DNA of 64,000 nt, taken from NCBI GenBank assembly GCA_963750495.1, contig CAVVQV010000004.1, positions 186,001 to 250,000 on the forward strand, given 5' to 3'. Below, one piece after another: positions 44,492 to 52,315 of the stretch. The notes beneath the pieces are model-generated. The model searched no databases. It saw nothing but the letters and a program-made list of their open reading frames with translations, and had not been told where the DNA came from. Position numbers and translations under genes: made by a program. How positions within the stretch are numbered: the stretch's first letter is position 1; every line of letters starts with the position of its first letter. Source of the DNA: JANLYC01 sp963750495 (lineage in GTDB: Bacteria; Actinomycetota; Actinomycetes; Propionibacteriales; Nocardioidaceae).

Positions 44492-44575
44492 TGCCAGAAA
44501 GTTGGCAGGAAATCGATGCACCCCGGCACTTCTGCCACTAGTGGCGGATGTTCGATGGTGGCAGTATTACTGCCA
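44492..44575. promoter_or_regulatory. Cluster of three TGCCA palindromes between the GlxA-type gene and a small membrane protein gene
   Basis: The sites are TGCCA-N6-TGGCA at 44492-44507, the perfect 12-bp palindrome GCCACTAGTGGC at 44534-44545, and TGGCAGTATTACTGCCA at 44559-44575, whose last base is the A of the start codon of the small gene at 44575. All share TGCCA or its complement TGGCA. They cover almost the entire divergent region. AraC-family dimers bind such repeated half-sites. Confidence 0.6.
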
Positions 44576-44760
44576 TGACCATCTCAGTGCTCACTCTCAT
44601 CGTGGCCGCCACGGTCGTCACCGCATGGTACGTCGCACGGCTTGCTCACTTCATCAGGTCCGACGGGTACGGATTCCGGTCCGCCTCCGGTCTGCCTCGC
44701 GACTGGTCGCCGTCCGTCGACCTGCCCAGCACGCCGTACGTCAAGAAGCCGCACCACTGA
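44575..44760 (+). CDS. Small single-span membrane protein
   Basis: The ATG at 44575 gives 61 residues: one N-terminal membrane segment (MTISVLTLIVAATVVTAWYVA) followed by a basic-then-Pro-rich cytoplasmic or external tail. A longer frame from 44548 would run through the palindrome cluster and is less likely. I recognise no family. Its start is inside the third TGCCA palindrome, so it is probably controlled by the divergent GlxA-type regulator. Confidence 0.62.
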   Translation: MTISVLTLIVAATVVTAWYVARLAHFIRSDGYGFRSASGLPRDWSPSVDLPSTPYVKKPHH

Positions 44761-44803
44761 CCGTTCCGGCGGTTCGGTCGGGCTCGGCCGGGGGTCGGCG
44801 GGA

Positions 44804-46051
44804 TCAGCGCGTGCTCCGCAGTGCCATCCTCGGGTCGCCGTGCTGCAGTCCGGGGCCGGCGCCCACGCAGCGGTACGCCGGCTCGGCTGCCCGCGTGAGC
44901 AGCAGTCGCAGACACTGCCGCTCGGCCGCCATCCCCCAGTAACCGGGGTGCAACGACTCCTGGAGCTGCTGGGGCGCGACCGTGAAGTACACCCGGTTGA
45001 CCCACTCGACCCGGTCGACGGCGCCCGGTGAGTCCCAGCTGCGCAGCGACGTGTCCGACAGCGACGCCGTGCCCTGTTCGCAGAGTCGGTGTCCGTCGAA
45101 GGCGTGCGCCACGTCGAGAACGCTGAACCGTTCGCTCGCGGCGGCAGCCGCTGAGACGACCGTGCGGTTGATGCGAGGCAGCACGACGCCGTCGGCCCAG
45201 GAGGCGTCCGCGGCGAACAACGGACAGCCACCGCGGGCCTCCCGGTTGGCCTCGTTGTAACGCAGGGCGTTGCCGGGCGGAACAGGCGAGGGATAGGTCA
45301 GCACGATCCGGCGGTAGTCGGTGGCCGTATACCCCGCACGGGACATGGCCGCGGTCACCCGGTTGAGCGCGGCGGTCACGGCCCTCCCGACCCGCCGCTG
45401 TGCCGAGCGGTCGACCCTCTCCGTGACCGTCGAGTCCCGGCTGCACAGCCGTTCGACACCGGGTGGCGAGGACAGGAAGCCGGAGACGCACGTGGCGGCC
45501 AGCACTCCGAAGCCGAAGTCGTTCCCACCGATCGAGACAATCACGGCCGCGACGCGATGGTCGGAGGCGAACCGCTCCAGGGCCCGCGCCTGCCCTTCGC
45601 CGGATCCGTCCGCAGGGCGGACGAAGTCGAGGCCCGGCCGGAACCTGAGCTGTGCGGAGTCCGAGCGGGTCCGGGCGCCGGAACAGGCGAGGTTCTTGCC
45701 CTTCAGACCTGGCAGACCCAACGACACGATGCCGGCGCTCGCCCGGTGGCAGCCGGGCTGCGGCTCCTGCCCCCGCCGGTCGAAGTAGGCCGCCGGTCCG
45801 AGGGCGTCCACGCGGCGGGCGGCACCACCGGTGTTCGCACCCCAGCGGGCACCCTCACCCGAGATGTAGCTGTCGCCGAGGGAGACCACCCATCCCGACT
45901 GCTGCGACGGTGCTGCCGGGGCGGGCTGGACACCGCGCGTCGTCGCGCCACCCGACGACCCGGACGTCGTACACGCTGCCGCCAGGAGCAGGACCGCGAG
46001 CGCCGCGGCGGGGAGCCACGGCGACCGCCTGTCTCTCCACCCGATCCGCAC
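44804..46051 (-). CDS. Secreted SGNH/GDSL hydrolase lipoprotein
   Basis: The 415-residue protein has a lipoprotein signal (basic start, LAVLLLAAAC lipobox) and then an SGNH hydrolase: block I VVSLGDSYISGEGARW with the nucleophile Ser, block III IVSIGGNDFGFGVLA, and block V LHPGYWGMAAERQ with the catalytic His. Several cysteine residues (HRASAG...CSGAR, CVSG, CSRD, GGCPLF, CEQG) suggest disulfides outside the membrane. It resembles secreted Streptomyces SGNH lipases/esterases. The substrate, an envelope lipid or an acetylated polymer, is unknown. A leftover short frame at the C-terminus reads RMALRSTR. Confidence 0.86.
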   Translation of the reverse strand: MRIGWRDRRSPWLPAAALAVLLLAAACTTSGSSGGATTRGVQPAPAAPSQQSGWVVSLGDSYISGEGARWGANTGGAARRVDALGPAAYFDRRGQEPQPGCHRASAGIVSLGLPGLKGKNLACSGARTRSDSAQLRFRPGLDFVRPADGSGEGQARALERFASDHRVAAVIVSIGGNDFGFGVLAATCVSGFLSSPPGVERLCSRDSTVTERVDRSAQRRVGRAVTAALNRVTAAMSRAGYTATDYRRIVLTYPSPVPPGNALRYNEANREARGGCPLFAADASWADGVVLPRINRTVVSAAAAASERFSVLDVAHAFDGHRLCEQGTASLSDTSLRSWDSPGAVDRVEWVNRVYFTVAPQQLQESLHPGYWGMAAERQCLRLLLTRAAEPAYRCVGAGPGLQHGDPRMALRSTR

Positions 46052-46137
46052 ATCGGCCAGGCTAACCGGCCGTCCAAGCGGTCCTGGCTACCAGCGAGGG
46101 CGCAGCAGCCACCGGGTCCGCGAGGACCTGTGAACGA

Positions 46138-46169
46138 GAACGGCCCCGCACCGAGGTGCGGGGCCGTTC
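46138..46169 (-). terminator. Hairpin terminator downstream of rpsA
   Basis: A 15-bp perfect inverted repeat (46138-46152 and 46155-46169, core GGCCCCGCACC/GGTGCGGGGCC) lies about 40 bp past the rpsA stop and before the SGNH gene start region. Physically it would close with a four-base CGAG loop. As with other GC-rich terminators here there is no long U-run. Confidence 0.82.
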
Positions 46170-46208
46170 GTCAGCGTGTGCTGTTGCCGTGCGCGACGTG
46201 CTCGGTGG

Positions 46209-47720
46209 TCACTGACCGCCGGTGAGCTTCTCGCGCAGCGCCTGTAATGCCTCGTCGGATGCCAGCGAGCCGTCCGGCCCGGCGTCAGCCGGCGAGACCG
46301 GAGCGCTCGGGGTGGGGGTGCTCGCCTCGTCTTCGACGGTGTCGGAGGAGTAGCTCGACGCCTCGACGGCCTCGACGTCAGCCTTGGCGGCGTCCTCGAC
46401 CTGCTGCTTGTGCGCCTCCCACCGGGCGTGCGCCTCGGCGTACTGGTGCTCCCAGGCGGCCTTCTGCTCGTCGTAACCCTCGAGCCACTCGCCCGTCTCG
46501 GGGTCGAAGCCCTCGGGGTACTGGTAGTTGCCCTGGTCGTCGTAGGACGCGGCCATACCGTAGAGGGTCGGGTCGAAGTCTTCGGACGTGTGGTCGACAC
46601 CTTCGTTGGCCTGCTTCAGCGACAACGAGATACGGCGACGCTCGAGGTCGATGTCGATGATCTTGACCATGACGTCGTCGTTGACCTGGACGACCTGCTC
46701 GGGGATCTCGACGTGACGCTCGGCCAGCTCGGAGATGTGTACCAGGCCCTCGATGCCCTCGTCGACGCGCACGAACGCACCGAACGGGACGAGCTTGGTG
46801 ACCTTGCCCGGCACGATCTGACCCATCTGATGGGTCCGCGCGAACTGCTGCCACGGGTCTTCCTGCGTCGCCTTCAGTGACAACGAGACGCGCTCGCGGT
46901 CCATGTCGACGTCGAGAACCTCGACCGTGACCTCCTGGCCGACCTCGACGACCTCGGACGGGTGGTCGATGTGCTTCCAGGACAGCTCGGACACGTGCAC
47001 CAGGCCGTCGACGCCGCCGAGGTCGACGAAGGCACCGAAGTTGACGATCGACGACACGACACCGGGCCGGACCTGGCCCTTCTGCAGCTGGGTGAGGAAG
47101 TTCTGGCGGACCTCGGACTGGGTCTGCTCGAGCCACGCACGCCGCGAGAGCACGACGTTGTTGCGGTTCTTGTCGAGCTCGATGATCTTGGCCTCGAGCT
47201 CCTTGCCGACATACGGCTGGAGGTCTCGGACGCGGCGCATCTCGACCAGCGACGCGGGCAGGAAGCCGCGCAGACCGATGTCGATGATGAGGCCACCCTT
47301 GACGACTTCGATGACGGAGCCCTTGACGACACCGTCTTCTTCCTTGATCTTCTCGATGGTGCCCCAGGCGCGCTCGTACTGCGCACGCTTCTTGGAGAGG
47401 ATCAGCCGGCCTTCTTTGTCCTCCTTCTGGAGGACCAGGGCCTCGACCTTGTCACCGACGGCAACCACGTCACCGGGGTCGACGTCGTGCTTGATCGACA
47501 GCTCACGGGAGGGGATGACGCCTTCGGTCTTGTAGCCGATGTCCAGGAGGACCTCATCGCGGTCGACCTTGACGATCGTGCCGTCGACGATGTCGCCGTC
47601 GTTGAAGTACTTGATGGTGGCGTCGATCGCGGCGAGGAAGTCCTCCGCCGATCCGATGTCATTGACCGCAACCTGCGGGGTCTCCTGCGCGGCGGGAGGG
47701 GCTTCGATGCTGCTCGTCAT
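46209..47720 (-). CDS. rpsA: 30S ribosomal protein S1
   Basis: From ATG 47720 the protein has 503 residues with four S1 RNA-binding domains at about 41-110, 129-195, 214-284 and 299-369, and a long acidic C-terminal tail (371-503) rich in Glu, Asp, Ser and Pro. S1 helps mRNA bind the 30S subunit. Four domains rather than the six of E. coli is the actinobacterial form. The third domain has the classic VVSSIVNFGAFVDLGGVDGLVHVSELSW. GGAG lies 11 bases before the ATG. The leader contains a small hairpin at 47808-47824. Confidence 0.95.
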   Translation of the reverse strand: MTSSIEAPPAAQETPQVAVNDIGSAEDFLAAIDATIKYFNDGDIVDGTIVKVDRDEVLLDIGYKTEGVIPSRELSIKHDVDPGDVVAVGDKVEALVLQKEDKEGRLILSKKRAQYERAWGTIEKIKEEDGVVKGSVIEVVKGGLIIDIGLRGFLPASLVEMRRVRDLQPYVGKELEAKIIELDKNRNNVVLSRRAWLEQTQSEVRQNFLTQLQKGQVRPGVVSSIVNFGAFVDLGGVDGLVHVSELSWKHIDHPSEVVEVGQEVTVEVLDVDMDRERVSLSLKATQEDPWQQFARTHQMGQIVPGKVTKLVPFGAFVRVDEGIEGLVHISELAERHVEIPEQVVQVNDDVMVKIIDIDLERRRISLSLKQANEGVDHTSEDFDPTLYGMAASYDDQGNYQYPEGFDPETGEWLEGYDEQKAAWEHQYAEAHARWEAHKQQVEDAAKADVEAVEASSYSSDTVEDEASTPTPSAPVSPADAGPDGSLASDEALQALREKLTGGQ

Positions 47721-47807
47721 GTAGTAGGAACTCCGTCGGGATGGATAGATGTCGTGCGTGCGCGCCCAAGGCCCTTGGTTCGTGGTCCCACCGAGAAGAT
47801 CTCGAGT

Positions 47808-47824
47808 CACAGCCTGTGGCTGTG
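47808..47824 (-). promoter_or_regulatory. Small perfect hairpin in the rpsA leader
   Basis: CACAGCC (47808-47814) and GGCTGTG (47818-47824) form a 7-bp stem with a 3-nt loop, 88 bp before the rpsA start on the leftward transcript. In E. coli rpsA is autogenously controlled through leader structure, so a leader hairpin here may matter. The stem is short and could be chance. Confidence 0.35.
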
Positions 47825-47892
47825 TGCCGAGAATGGAGGTGTACGAGCACGGCCTGCTCCGTCTGAGGTCATGCAGGCCCGAAGCGCACCGT

Positions 47893-48855
47893 CTAGAGTA
47901 CGGGTTTTGCCTCATTCGGGTCAACGCGAGGGGTGTTCCACGGCCACGCGTGCAGGTTTGCGCTCCTGGCCTGGGCCAGCAGCAGCGTGCTCGCCAGCTC
48001 GCAGACCGCGTTGGACGGCACCCTCCCGGCCAGCTCGACGAGTGCCCACAGGTCAGCCGCCCTGCCCCTCGCGTCCACGTCACGGAGGCCCGGCGCCTGG
48101 GCCACGAACGCGTCGCGGACGGCTCCGGTGAGCAGGTCGTCGCGATCGAAGCGGGTGAGGTTTCCGTAGTCGGCGTACGGCGAGCCGGCGTACGCGAACT
48201 CCCAGTCGAGCAGCGCAGTCACCTGGGCGGAAGCGGGGTCGACGAGGATGTTCTTGGGGTTGAAGTCGCTGTGCACCAGGACGGTACGACCTTCGGTCTC
48301 CTGCGCCGCCGCGGCCGAGATCTCCTCCGCGCTGTCGATCAGGTCGAGGAACGCGTCGAAGTCACGCGCCTGCCAGGCAGCCAGGCGGCCGTTGTCGCGG
48401 TAGTGCTGGGCGAACTGCCGCAGGTCGATGGGCAGGTCGACGTGCGAGACGGTGAGCTCTGGGCCGGAGAACATGCCGGGACGCAGGAACGGCATGGCCG
48501 ACAGCCGCGCGAGGATTGACCCGAGATGATGTCCGATCCTGGGCAAGTCGACGGCCGCCGGCTCAGCACGGAGCAGCGCGTCGAGGGCTAGGCCGTCGAC
48601 CTTCTCCGACACGAGCAACCCGGGTTCGTCACCGCTGGCGGGTCGGGCCTCGATCACCTTCGGTACGGGCAAGATCCCCCGGACGAGGCTGAGCAGGCTC
48701 GCGTCCACCACTGCGCGGTCGGGATCGCGCCGGTAGATCCTGAGCACCACCTGGTCCACCGGATCGGCGCCGACCAGGAACGTCTCACCACTGAAGCCAC
48801 CGGCGAGGGGCGTCAGGCTCGCCCCGAACCAGTCCAGGGTCGTCGCGTCGGGCAT
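47893..48855 (-). CDS. Aminoglycoside phosphotransferase-fold kinase (APH family)
   Basis: The ATG at 48855 (a GTG lies directly before it) gives 320 residues of the APH/choline kinase fold. Key parts are GGFSGETFLV, VVLRIYRRDPDR with a lysine-replacing arginine region, LLVSEKVDGLALDALL, the catalytic loop VLVHSDFNPKNILVD and LLDWEFAYAGSPYADYGNLTRF. The catalytic Asp and Asn are kept. Such genes are widespread and mostly phosphorylate metabolites rather than antibiotics. The gene lies upstream of rpsA in the same direction with about 170 bp between. Substrate unknown. Confidence 0.87.
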   Translation of the reverse strand: MPDATTLDWFGASLTPLAGGFSGETFLVGADPVDQVVLRIYRRDPDRAVVDASLLSLVRGILPVPKVIEARPASGDEPGLLVSEKVDGLALDALLRAEPAAVDLPRIGHHLGSILARLSAMPFLRPGMFSGPELTVSHVDLPIDLRQFAQHYRDNGRLAAWQARDFDAFLDLIDSAEEISAAAAQETEGRTVLVHSDFNPKNILVDPASAQVTALLDWEFAYAGSPYADYGNLTRFDRDDLLTGAVRDAFVAQAPGLRDVDARGRAADLWALVELAGRVPSNAVCELASTLLLAQARSANLHAWPWNTPRVDPNEAKPVL

Positions 48856-48901
48856 CACGACGGCATTCTCTCAGGGGGCTGCTCAGCCCTACGATCAGGT
48901 C

Positions 48902-49189
48902 ATGACGGAGTACCAGGTGACGTCGTGGCGTGAGCTGCCGTCGCTCGTGGTCGCCCGGGACGGCGACGAGATCGTCAAGACGCCCATGTCCGGGCGCTTC
49001 CAGGAGGCGATCGACGAGACGGCCATGCGCCTGGGCGAGACGTCCAGCGAGGCCTATCTCGAGGGGTGGGTGCGCACCGACTGGCTGCCGGCCGACGGTA
49101 CGCCCGCCGAGGTCTGTGACCGAGTGGTCGCCGATCTGGAGATGCAGTGGTCTCCTGAGTCGATCAGCGCGTTCCTCGACGCCCTCTGA
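48902..49189 (+). CDS. Small PF13769-like 'virulence factor' family protein
   Basis: This 95-residue protein has the pattern YQVTSWRELPSLVVARDGDEIVKTPMSGRFQEAIDETAMRLG and ends in DRVVADLEMQWSPES. It matches what I recall of the small PF13769 family, whose name does not rest on a known activity. It has no membrane segment or signal. The ATG at 48902 is in a 46-bp divergent gap with the APH-fold gene. Function unknown. Confidence 0.7.
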   Translation: MTEYQVTSWRELPSLVVARDGDEIVKTPMSGRFQEAIDETAMRLGETSSEAYLEGWVRTDWLPADGTPAEVCDRVVADLEMQWSPESISAFLDAL

Positions 49190-49197
49190 TCCGCCGG

Positions 49198-49725
49198 TCA
49201 GCTGGGACGTTGGTAGCGGCCGCGGCGGTGAACCAACGGCTGATGCTCCTCACCGACCTCGAGGTGTTCGATGACGAGGTCGACCAGGATCGACCATCCG
49301 ACCTCGACGGGATCGGTCTCTACGAGCCGGGCGCCCGCCCAGCTGGAGGCATCCGCAAGCCGGGGTCCCCAGTCGCTGTCGACCCACTCCCCCAGCGTGA
49401 AGACGCCGCCGGGCGCAGGCGAGACCCCGGCGAAGGCGTCGGCAAGGTCACGGTGCCGCCACTCCAGCAGCTGGACGACTGCGGTCCTCGTCTCGAGCAG
49501 CCGTTCGGAGAGCGTCGAGTCCGGGTCGAGCAGCCCGAGTACATGGCCGGGCTCGCCGGCCGCGATCAGCAACGACGAGACCGTCAGTCCGGCCCGACCG
49601 GTAGGTCCGGTGCCGGCTCCGCTGGTCCAGAGGGAGACGGTGCCTCCGAGCCGGCCGCGCCATCGGCGTACCGGGTCACGTTGGTCGGGCGCGACCCGAA
49701 AGGGGTGCTCGGGATGGATCGTCAC
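49198..49725 (-). CDS. Flavin reductase-like FMN-binding protein
   Basis: From GTG 49725 (VTIHPEHPFRVAP) the protein has 175 residues. RDPVRRWRGRLGGTVSLWTSG, GRAGLTVSSLLIAAGEPGHVLGLLDPDSTLSERLLETRTAVVQLLEW and EWVDSDWGPRLADA fit the split-barrel flavin reductase-like domain that binds FMN, as in the DIM6/NTAB group. A GTG at 49746 would add seven residues. It converges on the PF13769-like gene and is divergent from the sigma-like gene. Its partner oxygenase, if any, is not in sight. Confidence 0.72.
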   Translation of the reverse strand: MTIHPEHPFRVAPDQRDPVRRWRGRLGGTVSLWTSGAGTGPTGRAGLTVSSLLIAAGEPGHVLGLLDPDSTLSERLLETRTAVVQLLEWRHRDLADAFAGVSPAPGGVFTLGEWVDSDWGPRLADASSWAGARLVETDPVEVGWSILVDLVIEHLEVGEEHQPLVHRRGRYQRPS

Positions 49726-49793
49726 GAGGGCCAGCGTACGAGGCACCTAGGCTGGACCTGTTCCGCGCATCGCGGGAGTGAGGGGCGTAGGAC

Positions 49794-51227
49794 GTGACCG
49801 ACAGCCAGGACCTGCTCGACGCGCAGCCGGCAGATGTCGACGGTGCCGATTCGTTCGACCACTTCGTGGTGGCGTCCGCATCGACCCTGATCGGGATCAC
49901 GCGGCTGATCACGGGTGACCCCATGCTGGCCGCTGCGGCCGGCGACGAGGCGTGGCGCGAGGTCTACCGGCGCTGGCGGCGGATCGAGCGAACGCCCTCC
50001 CCGGTTGCCTCGGCACTGGCTCCCTTCGTGGCCGCGTCCGTACGCTCGGCCGGGCGCGACGTCACCGGGGGTGTGCGGGGACTCGAGCTCCTTGATCACG
50101 GACTTGCAGACGCGGACACGGTGCTCGCGCACGAGCGCCTCGAGCTGTCCATCGGCGAGGCGCTGCTCGACCTGTCGCCACGCGCACGTGCCAGCCTGGC
50201 GCTGCGCTGGTACGCCGGTCTGACCGACTCCGAGCTCGCGCGGGCCATGCGCTGGCATCCGGTCCGGCCGGGCAAGCTCGCGGACGACGCCTTGAACGAC
50301 GTACTCCACACCACGACAGCCATGACCGTCCCGTCCCATGCCGCAGTGGTCACCCGGCCGGCACCGGGCCGGCAGTTCACCCAGCGGCTTCGCGCCGAGC
50401 TCGCCGACCGCGCCGGCCCACCGGTCGATGGTCGCGCCGAGCTGTCGCGCTTGCGCCCGGCCCTGAGCGGGATCCGCCAGCTGCGACGTCGTCCACCGCT
50501 CGGGCGACGCACGGTGATCGCAGCCGGCGTCCTCGCCGCGGCGGCGGTGACGACCGCCCTCGTCGTCGTGTCCGCCGGTGACGACGGCACGACGAGCGAG
50601 CCGAGGCCGCGACCGGTCGCCTCTGCCGGCGGGCAGCTCGTGGGCTACCGGACGGTGCTCGCGACCGTGCCTGGTTCGTGGACGCACAACCACCTCGAGT
50701 GTGGCCGGGTCGTGGACAGCACCGTCATCTATCCGGACGCGGTGACAGGTTGTGCCGGCAGACAACGGGAGGCCGCAGCTGTGCCCCCCTCCAGCGTGAC
50801 GTTCGGCGAGCCACCCAGCAGTCCCATTCCCCTGGGCCGGCTCCGCCAGATCAACGAGGTCGGCGGCAACCAGGTGTTCGCCACGACACCGATCCGCCGG
50901 AAGGGTCTGCTTCAGCAGGTCGTCGTGATCCCAAAGGCAAACGTCCAGATGGTGGTGCGCACCCCGGACCCGCGCGTGCTCGACGACATCGTCGACTCGT
51001 TGCAGTCCGTGCCGCCCGGGTACGTCGTCGTGCCGGCCTGCACACTGCGGCCGCTACGGGACGCCATCGGGCGGCTGGTAGCGGCCGGGCTCGGCGTCCG
51101 GCTCACCCAGGCGTCGACGCTCAGCATGCACTACGGGGCGCCGCCGGTGACGCACCAGTCGATCCCGACCGGCCAGATCGTCGCTCGCGGCACGGTCATC
51201 GGCCTGGGATTCCCAAGCATGAACTGA
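49794..51227 (+). CDS. Sigma-like domain fused to a membrane segment and a PASTA-like extracellular domain
   Basis: The GTG at 49794 gives 477 residues. Residues about 20-90 and 112-172 resemble regions 2 and 4 of SigE-type ECF sigma factors (DHFVVASASTLIGITRLITGDP, WREVYRRWRRIE, LSPRARASLALRWYAGLTDSELARAM), but the usual recognition helix after that is not kept. One membrane segment follows (241-260) after a basic stretch. The outside part (about 265-477) has three cysteines and ends in a PASTA-like module (VPACTLRPLRDAIGRLVAAGLGV...IPTGQIVARGTVIGLGF). It may be an envelope-anchored regulator or a decayed sigma domain reused as a scaffold. I know no named family with this order. Confidence 0.65.
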   Translation: MTDSQDLLDAQPADVDGADSFDHFVVASASTLIGITRLITGDPMLAAAAGDEAWREVYRRWRRIERTPSPVASALAPFVAASVRSAGRDVTGGVRGLELLDHGLADADTVLAHERLELSIGEALLDLSPRARASLALRWYAGLTDSELARAMRWHPVRPGKLADDALNDVLHTTTAMTVPSHAAVVTRPAPGRQFTQRLRAELADRAGPPVDGRAELSRLRPALSGIRQLRRRPPLGRRTVIAAGVLAAAAVTTALVVVSAGDDGTTSEPRPRPVASAGGQLVGYRTVLATVPGSWTHNHLECGRVVDSTVIYPDAVTGCAGRQREAAAVPPSSVTFGEPPSSPIPLGRLRQINEVGGNQVFATTPIRRKGLLQQVVVIPKANVQMVVRTPDPRVLDDIVDSLQSVPPGYVVVPACTLRPLRDAIGRLVAAGLGVRLTQASTLSMHYGAPPVTHQSIPTGQIVARGTVIGLGFPSMN

Positions 51228-51230
51228 CCG

Positions 51231-52220
51231 TCACGCGGTCAGTTTGGGGAGCACCTCACGTCCGAACACGTCCAGCCAGTCGAGCTGGTTGCGACCCACG
51301 TTGTGCAGGTAGACCTGGGTGATGCCCAGGTCGAGGAATCGCTGGATCTCGGCGCGGTGGACGTCCGGGTCGCACGAGATCACCATCCGGCCGTCGAAGT
51401 CCTCGCGACGTACGAGCGCCGCCATCGAGGCGAAGTCATGCGGTGACCGGACGTCTTGCTTGGGGAACTTCATCCCCCCGTTGGGCCACTCGGTCATGGC
51501 GTTGACCATGGCCTCCTCGTCGGTCGGCGCCCACGAGAGATGGAGCTGGAGGAGCTTGGGCATCGTCGCGGGGTCCTTGCCCGCGGACCGTGCCCCCTCG
51601 TCGAACTTCGCGAGTACGCCGCCGACCTTCTCGGTCGTGGCGCCGGGCGTGATGATCCCGTCGCACCTCGCGCCGGTCTTCTTGGCCGTGATGGGGCCGG
51701 CGGTGGCGACGATGATCGGCGGCGGGGACTCGGCCCGTGTCCACAGTCGCGTCTTGTGCAGACGGAAGTGCTCGCCCTTGTGTTTCACGTCATCACCGGT
51801 GAAGAGCTTCTGGATGAGCTCGATCGCCTCGAACATCATGGCTATGCGCTCCGGTGCCTCCGGCCAGTAGCCACCGAACACGTGCTCGTTGAGCGCCTCC
51901 CCCGAGCCCAGCCCCAGCCAGGTCCGACCGGGATACATCGCCTCGAGCGTCGAGGCGGCCTGCGCCACGATGGCCGGATGCTGGCGGAACGTCGGGCAGG
52001 TCACGCCCGGGCCAAGGTCACCGGTCGTGCGCTGGCCGAGGGCGCCCAGGACGCTCCACACGTATGACGCCTGGCCCTGCGCCGGAACCCAGGGCTGGAA
52101 GTGGTCGGCCGCCATGACTCCGGAGAAGCCGTGCTCTTCTGCACGGGCCGAGAGGTCGATGATCTCGGCAGGGGCGAACTGTTCGAGGGCAGCGGCGTAC
52201 CCGATCTTGGCGTCGGACAT
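51231..52220 (-). CDS. F420-dependent oxidoreductase, LLM class (G6PDH-related)
   Basis: From ATG 52220 (MSDAKIGYAAALEQF) this 329-residue luciferase-like barrel is close in pattern to F420-dependent glucose-6-phosphate dehydrogenase: AADHFQPW with the histidine and tryptophan of the FGD active site, and LGLGSGEALNEHVFG with the key glutamate. However the phosphate-gripping lysine region after IITPG reads ATTEKV, without the lysine found in FGD1 (SGKGEEL). It should reduce or use F420 with another substrate. ATG 52238 is possible, but AGGAG would then touch the start codon. It converges on the sigma-like gene with 3 bp between. Confidence 0.85.
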   Translation of the reverse strand: MSDAKIGYAAALEQFAPAEIIDLSARAEEHGFSGVMAADHFQPWVPAQGQASYVWSVLGALGQRTTGDLGPGVTCPTFRQHPAIVAQAASTLEAMYPGRTWLGLGSGEALNEHVFGGYWPEAPERIAMMFEAIELIQKLFTGDDVKHKGEHFRLHKTRLWTRAESPPPIIVATAGPITAKKTGARCDGIITPGATTEKVGGVLAKFDEGARSAGKDPATMPKLLQLHLSWAPTDEEAMVNAMTEWPNGGMKFPKQDVRSPHDFASMAALVRREDFDGRMVISCDPDVHRAEIQRFLDLGITQVYLHNVGRNQLDWLDVFGREVLPKLTA

Positions 52221-52315
52221 GACGTCATCCTGACTCATCTCCTGAGGTGGCGGACGGTCGAGGTCGGGTTTGTGTGCAGCTGCGGGGCTGCCCAGGTCAG
52301 TACGCTCGAAGGATC

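Noticed and set aside
47893..48855. Antibiotic-resistance aminoglycoside kinase
   Set aside because: The APH fold is shared by many metabolite kinases and nothing in the context indicates resistance.
51231..52220. Naming the F420 enzyme as glucose-6-phosphate dehydrogenase (FGD)
   Set aside because: The active-site histidine and glutamate match, but the phosphate-binding lysine does not, so only the class is supported.
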